Shown: positions 60,092 through 64,000 of the stretch, in pieces | Numbering within the stretch: position 1 is the first letter of the stretch | Layout of the letters: each line of letters opens with the position of its first letter | From: Rhodobacteraceae bacterium F11138 | Lineage (GTDB): Bacteria; Pseudomonadota; Alphaproteobacteria; Rhodobacterales; Rhodobacteraceae | Direction of reading: 5' to 3' | DNA length: 64,000 bases | NCBI GenBank assembly: GCA_016521575.1 | Contig: JAEKDP010000002.1 | Coordinates: forward strand, 286,098-350,097 | Position numbers and translations under genes: made by a program | Notes under the pieces: generated by a model | What the model saw: only the letters and a program-made list of their open reading frames with translations | The model's database searches: none | Told to the model about the DNA's origin: nothing

Positions 60092-62107
60092 ATGGACACC
60101 GCGCGGCACGGCGCATCGACCGAGAACCGACACCGGCGGCTCTTTGTATATAACGGCGGATTCGTGACCCAGTCGCGGGTTCGCCGAATATTGTCACTTG
60201 CAGGCTATGACATCCGCCTTGGACTGCCCGGGCCGGGCGACATGGTGGGGATATGGGGCAACAGCCCGACCGCGCATCGCGGACGGCGCGTGGCGGAACG
60301 GCGCAAGACCCCTCTTGTGCATGTCGAAGACGCATTTCTGCGATCCATCCGCCCCGGGCGCGACGGCGCCCCCCCGTTGGGGCTGGTGCTGGATCGAGCG
60401 GGCCCCCATTTCGACCCGTCCCGCCCCTCGGATCTGGAACGGCTGCTGGCGGGGGCGGCACTGGACGACACGGCCCTGCTGGATCGTGCGCGCGCCGCCA
60501 TTCTGCGGCTGCGCGAAGGGCACATCAGCAAATACAACGCCTATGATCCGCTTCAACAGGGGCCGGACCCCGGTTATGTTCTGGTGATCGACCAGACCCG
60601 GGATGACGCCGCGGTCCGGGCCAGCGGGGGCGATGATGCGCTGTTTCGGGAAATGCTGGTCTTCGCACAGGAAGAGCATCCCGGCGCGCGCGTCATCATC
60701 AAGTCACACCCCGAAACCACCGCTGGCCATCGCGGGGGGTATTACAGCGCCCGTGACACCAATCACCGAGTCGAACTGTGCACCGACCCGATCAGCCCCT
60801 GGACATTGCTGGAGGGCGCCGTCGGGGTTTACACCCTGTCGTCACAGCTGGGATTCGAGGCCATTCTGGCCGGGCACAAGCCCCGGGTGTTCGGCCAGCC
60901 CTTCTATGCGGGATGGGGGCTGACCCAGGATCAAACGCCGGTTGCGCGCCGCACGCGGTCGCTGACCCGGGCGCAGCTGTTTACCGCCGCCATGATCCTG
61001 TATCCGACCTGGTACGATCCGTTTCAGGATCGGCTGTGCGAGATCGAAACCGTGCTGGACATGCTTGAGGCCCGCACCCGTGCCTGGCGGCAAGACAACC
61101 GGGGATGGACCGCCAGCGGCATCAGCCTGTGGAAACGCCGCACCATGCAGCGCATGTTCGGCCAACAGCATCCGGTCCGCTTCATCAAAACTGCCCCGCG
61201 CGACACATCCCGTCCGCATATGGTCTGGGCCAGCCGCAGCGCGCCGGATCTTGTCGCCACCCGGGTCGAGGACGGGTTTCTGCGTTCGCGTGGTCTGGGT
61301 GCCGCGCTGGTGCCGCCCCTGTCGCTGGTGGTGGACGATCTGGGCATCTACTATGATCCGACCCGCCCCAGCAGACTGGAGCAGCTGATCACGCAACGCG
61401 CCCGATTGCGCACCGATCAGCGCCACCGCGCCGAAAGGCTGCGCGCCTCAGTGGTTCAGAGCGGGCTGAGCAAGTACAATCAGGGTGGCGAAACACGCGT
61501 GTTGCCGACAGGCCATCGCATCCTGATCCCCGGTCAGGTCGAAGACGACGCGTCAATCAAGAGGGGCGCAGGGTCGGTGCGGACCAATTCCGCTTTGTTA
61601 CAGGCGGTCCGCGCGGCCAACCCCGATGCTGTGTTGATATACAAGCCGCACCCGGATGTAGAGGCCCGGCTGCGTCCGGGCAGGATTCCTGCGGATCTGG
61701 CCGACGCGGTTGTGACGCAAACCGATCCGGCACAGTTGCTGGACGCGGTAAACGAAGTCTGGACCATGACCTCGCTGCTGGGGTTCGAAGCCCTGTTGCG
61801 CGGTTTGCCGGTGACCACGCTGGGCGCGCCGTTTTATGCGGGTTGGGGGTTGACCACGGATCTGGGCGATGTGCCGGCGCGCCGGACCGCGCGCCCGGAT
61901 ATCGCCGGGTTGGTCCATGCCGCATTGATCGACTATCCGCGATATCTGGATCCGCTGACCGGCCAGATCTGCCCGCCCGAAGTGGTTGTCGCGCGCCTGA
62001 CCACGGGCCCCATGCCCCGCCCCGGCGTGATGAATCGCGGGCTGTCCAAACTGCAGGGGCTTTTCGCCAGCCAGGCACATCTCTGGCGGCGAGGGCCGCG
62101 CCCCTAG
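60092..62107 (+). CDS. kpsC: KpsC-like dual Kdo transferase for capsule linker
   Basis: A 671-residue KpsC-type protein made of two related halves (about residues 1-330 and 350-671). Both repeat the same motifs: VEDAFLRSIRPG and VEDGFLRSRGLG, ISKYNAYDP and LSKYNQGGE, FYAGWGLTQD and FYAGWGLTTD. In group 2 capsule systems KpsC alternates beta-Kdo linkages to build the poly-Kdo linker. Start is ATG 60092. The convergent ribD gene shares the palindromic CTAG, which holds both stop codons. Confidence 0.88.
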   Translation: MDTARHGASTENRHRRLFVYNGGFVTQSRVRRILSLAGYDIRLGLPGPGDMVGIWGNSPTAHRGRRVAERRKTPLVHVEDAFLRSIRPGRDGAPPLGLVLDRAGPHFDPSRPSDLERLLAGAALDDTALLDRARAAILRLREGHISKYNAYDPLQQGPDPGYVLVIDQTRDDAAVRASGGDDALFREMLVFAQEEHPGARVIIKSHPETTAGHRGGYYSARDTNHRVELCTDPISPWTLLEGAVGVYTLSSQLGFEAILAGHKPRVFGQPFYAGWGLTQDQTPVARRTRSLTRAQLFTAAMILYPTWYDPFQDRLCEIETVLDMLEARTRAWRQDNRGWTASGISLWKRRTMQRMFGQQHPVRFIKTAPRDTSRPHMVWASRSAPDLVATRVEDGFLRSRGLGAALVPPLSLVVDDLGIYYDPTRPSRLEQLITQRARLRTDQRHRAERLRASVVQSGLSKYNQGGETRVLPTGHRILIPGQVEDDASIKRGAGSVRTNSALLQAVRAANPDAVLIYKPHPDVEARLRPGRIPADLADAVVTQTDPAQLLDAVNEVWTMTSLLGFEALLRGLPVTTLGAPFYAGWGLTTDLGDVPARRTARPDIAGLVHAALIDYPRYLDPLTGQICPPEVVVARLTTGPMPRPGVMNRGLSKLQGLFASQAHLWRRGPRP

Positions 62108-63201
62108 AGCGCGCGTTGCCAGCGATGCAGAATATCGTCCCCGACAGGCCGTGTTTCGATCAATTGAAACCGGGGGGCCGCATCCAGCCGGTCCAGTCCC
62201 AGCGCCCCAATGGCGGGCAAACCTTCGGCACCGATTGTCAATCCGGCGGTGAAACCGATCAGTTCATCAACCAGATCCGCCGCCAGCAACGATCCGGCCA
62301 GGGCGCTGCCGCCTTCGCAGAATACCCGTGTCAGCCCCGCCTGCCCCAGTTGTTGCAGAATATCCACCGGATCCAACTGCATCCCGTCCACCGCACAGGG
62401 CAACAGCCTTGCCCCCATGCCCTGCCACGCCTTCAGGCGCTCTGCGTCTGCCGCGTCGCCATGGCACACCCATAGCGGTATTTCCCGTGCCGAACGCGCC
62501 AGTTGGCCCAGCAAAGGCAGGTCCAGATGACGGGACACCACCACGCGCACCGGCTGCCGCTGAATGCCCAGATCCCGCACGGTCAAAGACGGATCATCCG
62601 CCCGCGCCGTGCCCGCGCCCACCATGACGGCGTCGTGCCGGGCGCGCATGGCATGAACGGCGCGACGGGCTTGCGGGCCGGTGATCCACTGGCTTTGTCC
62701 GGTTCCGGTGGCGATCCGCCCGTCAAAGCTGCTTGCCAGCTTCAGGGTGACCAACGGGCGCCCCTGTTCGGTGCGCAGGAAAAACCCGGCATGATCGCGC
62801 GCCGCCTGGTCGGCCAGCACGCCGGTGGTCACCGAAATGCCATGCTGGCGCAGCGCGGCAAATCCCTGCCCCGCCACGCGGGGATCGCTGTCCTCGATCG
62901 CGGCGACAACGCGCGCCACCCCGGCCGCAATCAGCGCGTCGCAACAGGGCGGCGTTTCACCGTGATGGGCGCAGGGTTCGAGAGTGATATAGGCTGTCGC
63001 ACCGCGCGCCAGATCCCCGGCCTGCGCCAACGCCACCGGTTCCGCATGCGGCCGCCCGCCCGGCTGGGTCCATCCGCGACCGACCACGCGCCCCTCGCTG
63101 ACCAGCACACAGCCCACGGACGGGTTTGGCCAGCAGGCACCCTGCCCGCGCCGGCCCAAAGACAAGGCCAGCGCCATGTAACGGATATCGGCGGCGTTCA
63201 C
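62104..63201 (-). CDS. ribD: Bifunctional riboflavin deaminase/reductase RibD
   Basis: A 365-residue two-domain enzyme. The N-terminal deaminase has the zinc ligands His and Glu in [13 protein letters not shown] (H52, E54) and cysteines in [14 protein letters not shown]. The C-terminal reductase domain starts near residue 145 ([19 protein letters not shown], then [19 protein letters not shown]). It performs steps two and three of riboflavin synthesis. It overlaps nrdR (ATGA) and ends head-on against kpsC. Confidence 0.94.
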   Translation of the reverse strand: MNAADIRYMALALSLGRRGQGACWPNPSVGCVLVSEGRVVGRGWTQPGGRPHAEPVALAQAGDLARGATAYITLEPCAHHGETPPCCDALIAAGVARVVAAIEDSDPRVAGQGFAALRQHGISVTTGVLADQAARDHAGFFLRTEQGRPLVTLKLASSFDGRIATGTGQSQWITGPQARRAVHAMRARHDAVMVGAGTARADDPSLTVRDLGIQRQPVRVVVSRHLDLPLLGQLARSAREIPLWVCHGDAADAERLKAWQGMGARLLPCAVDGMQLDPVDILQQLGQAGLTRVFCEGGSALAGSLLAADLVDELIGFTAGLTIGAEGLPAIGALGLDRLDAAPRFQLIETRPVGDDILHRWQRAL

Positions 63202-63662
63202 TCTTCCGGAGGCCGCGGCCGCAGCTCGTGGACGAAATCCTCGAAATCATCAGCCGCCTGGAAGTTCTTGTAAACGCTGGCAAACCGCACATAGGCCACG
63301 GTGTCGATCCGGGCCAGGGCTTCCATCACGATCTCGCCGATCTTGCTGGATGAAATATCGGTTTCGCCCATGCTTTCAAGCCGCCGCACGATGCCGGAAA
63401 TCATCTGGTCGATGCGCTCGGGTTCGACGGGGCGTTTCTGCATCGAGATGCGGATCGAGCGTTCCAGCTTGTCGCGGTCGAAATCTTCGCGTTTCCCGCT
63501 GGACTTGATCACCACCAGATCGCGCAGCTGCACGCGCTCATATGTGGTGAACCGGCCGCCGCAAGCCGGACAGAATCGTCGTCTCCTGATCGAAACGTGA
63601 TCTTCGGCGGGCCGGGAATCCTTGACCTGTGTGTCGATGTTTCCGCAAAACGGACAGCGCAT
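63198..63662 (-). CDS. nrdR: Transcriptional repressor NrdR
   Basis: A 154-residue NrdR. The zinc ribbon is [20 protein letters not shown] with the second pair [16 protein letters not shown], followed by the ATP-cone domain ([20 protein letters not shown]). It represses ribonucleotide reductase genes according to ATP/dATP level. In many Alphaproteobacteria nrdR stands upstream of ribD, as here. Paired CCTCTAG words 31 bases apart precede it. Confidence 0.95.
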   Translation of the reverse strand: MRCPFCGNIDTQVKDSRPAEDHVSIRRRRFCPACGGRFTTYERVQLRDLVVIKSSGKREDFDRDKLERSIRISMQKRPVEPERIDQMISGIVRRLESMGETDISSSKIGEIVMEALARIDTVAYVRFASVYKNFQAADDFEDFVHELRPRPPEE

Positions 63663-63734
63663 CAGCCGATCCCTTTCCTATTTCTGCCACGCGTTGTGGG
63701 CACTTTGGCTCACCTATCCACAACTATAGGCCAC

Positions 63735-63772
63735 CCTCTAGGATTTGGGTAGGGGTGAAATCCCACCTCTAG
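63735..63772 (-). promoter_or_regulatory. Direct repeats upstream of nrdR
   Basis: CCACCCTCTAG (63731-63741) and CCACCTCTAG (63763-63772) repeat a CCTCTAG core exactly 31 bases apart. Between them GGATTT (63741) and AAATCC (63758) could form a stem. The sequence does not match the NrdR box (ACACNATATNTNGTGT-like) but the spacing resembles that of paired NrdR sites. A DnaA-box-like TATCCACAA is at 63715-63723. Function unproven. Confidence 0.3.
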
Positions 63773-63784
63773 ATACAGGCGGCA

Positions 63785-63946
63785 CTACCCCAGATGGGCC
63801 GCGATGCAACGCCGATGCGGGGCGTTTCGGTGTTCATACAGATAGATGCCCTGCCATGTGCCCGGAACCGGCCGGCCATCCGCCACCGGAATCGACAGGC
63901 TGACCGGCAACAGCGCCGCCGCCGTCATTTTCAGCCGCCCAGGGAC
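63785..63946 (-). pseudogene. yjbQ: 3' fragment of yjbQ (UPF0047), truncated at a possible IS end
   Basis: The C-terminal part of a YjbQ/UPF0047 protein reads SLSIPVADGRPVPGTWQGIY, then LYEHRNAPHRR and ends AAHLG before TAG. A full member has about 139 residues; here only some 50 are recognisable (back to about GRLKMTAALL). Upstream of 63946 the homology stops, and a TGA lies in the same frame at 63967-63965. From 63942 a GGGACTTGTTCGTAAGAC begins that resembles an insertion-sequence terminus. The gene therefore seems broken, either disrupted by an IS or a deletion; the window edge prevents a decision. Confidence 0.5.
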
Positions 63947-64000
63947 TTGTTCGTAAGACAGTAATCAAAAGCCATCGCGGCGCTTATATTTTCGCCGACC
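63942..64000 (+). mobile_element. Possible left end of an insertion sequence (runs off window)
   Basis: GGGACTTGTTCGTAAGAC starts exactly where yjbQ similarity stops. The first bases resemble the terminal repeats of some IS5-related elements (pattern GGGACTTGTTCG). On the minus strand a frame with VGENISAAMAFDYCLTN ends in TGA just inside the boundary, as a transposase C-terminus often does, but I do not recognise it. No target duplication can be tested because the other end is missing. Confidence 0.3.

Noticed and set aside
63745-63770. AGGGTGAAATCCC-like word resembling part of an FMN riboswitch near the riboflavin genes
   Set aside because: It is on the wrong strand relative to nrdR-ribD, is isolated, and the other conserved RFN blocks are missing.
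1-64000. CRISPR arrays, prophage, integrase/att sites, toxin-antitoxin or defence islands
   Set aside because: No regularly spaced repeats, no integrase or phage structural genes, and no recognisable defence genes were found; the genes are overwhelmingly core functions.

Overview
The window is a 64 kb piece of an alphaproteobacterial chromosome, most likely a Rhodobacterales (Roseobacter-group) bacterium. This is inferred from the high GC content, dense ATGA-overlapped operons, a GTTC-N7-GTTC SOS box in front of mmcB, a His-tRNA with A73 and no G-1, a RibBA protein with a degenerate GTP cyclohydrolase II half, and family-specific neighbours (CarD, FdxA, S4 protein and SUV3-like helicase; RpoH, RluD and a DUF6476-type protein). 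I see no complete mobile element, CRISPR array, phage or rRNA operon. Most of the window is conserved core genome.

Layout. 0-5 kb: an M24 peptidase co-transcribed with a four-gene dipeptide/oligopeptide ABC transporter; its binding protein is not in the window. 5-10.9 kb: a minus-strand set of a class III aminotransferase, a membrane-anchored GltB-like flavoprotein and a CMD-family protein, then gabT divergent from a cupin-HTH regulator with candidate operators between them. 11-17 kb: ndk, an ABC-F ATPase, MarC, an aspartic protease, and pepA-holC. 17-24 kb: envelope operon lptF-lptG-lptD-surA-pdxA. 24-31 kb: a zinc-ribbon membrane protein, dtd, and a second, complete peptide ABC transporter whose two ATPases are fused. 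31-38.5 kb: an RsmB-like methyltransferase and a haem uptake locus, hmuSTUV divergent from the receptor hmuR. 38.5-44 kb: carD, fdxA, S4 protein, helicase, TPR protein. 44-52.4 kb: SCP2 protein, lipase-like hydrolase, pepF, CDF transporter, DksA-like protein, rpoH with its own heat-shock-type promoter, rluD, DUF6476, and a caspase-like protein. 52.4-54.5 kb: tRNA-His, GNAT, DUF6324, SOS-controlled mmcB, and a probable 6S RNA. 54.5-63.7 kb: riboflavin genes (nrdR-ribD and ribE-ribBA-ribH-nusB) split by an oppositely oriented capsule cassette (kpsS, wza-like, kpsC). The right edge carries a 3' fragment of yjbQ whose homology stops abruptly at what may be the end of an insertion sequence.

The most informative non-coding signals are the mmcB LexA promoter (predicted leaderless), the sigma-32 type promoter of rpoH, the probable 6S RNA, the repeated CGCTTAATAT elements between gabT and its regulator, and the truncated yjbQ at the edge. 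I did not find a clearly new multi-gene defence or metabolic system. The best candidate for an undescribed function is the aminotransferase / GltB-like flavoprotein / CMD operon at 5.0-8.5 kb. All assignments rest on reading the sequence and recalling protein families; no database search was run.
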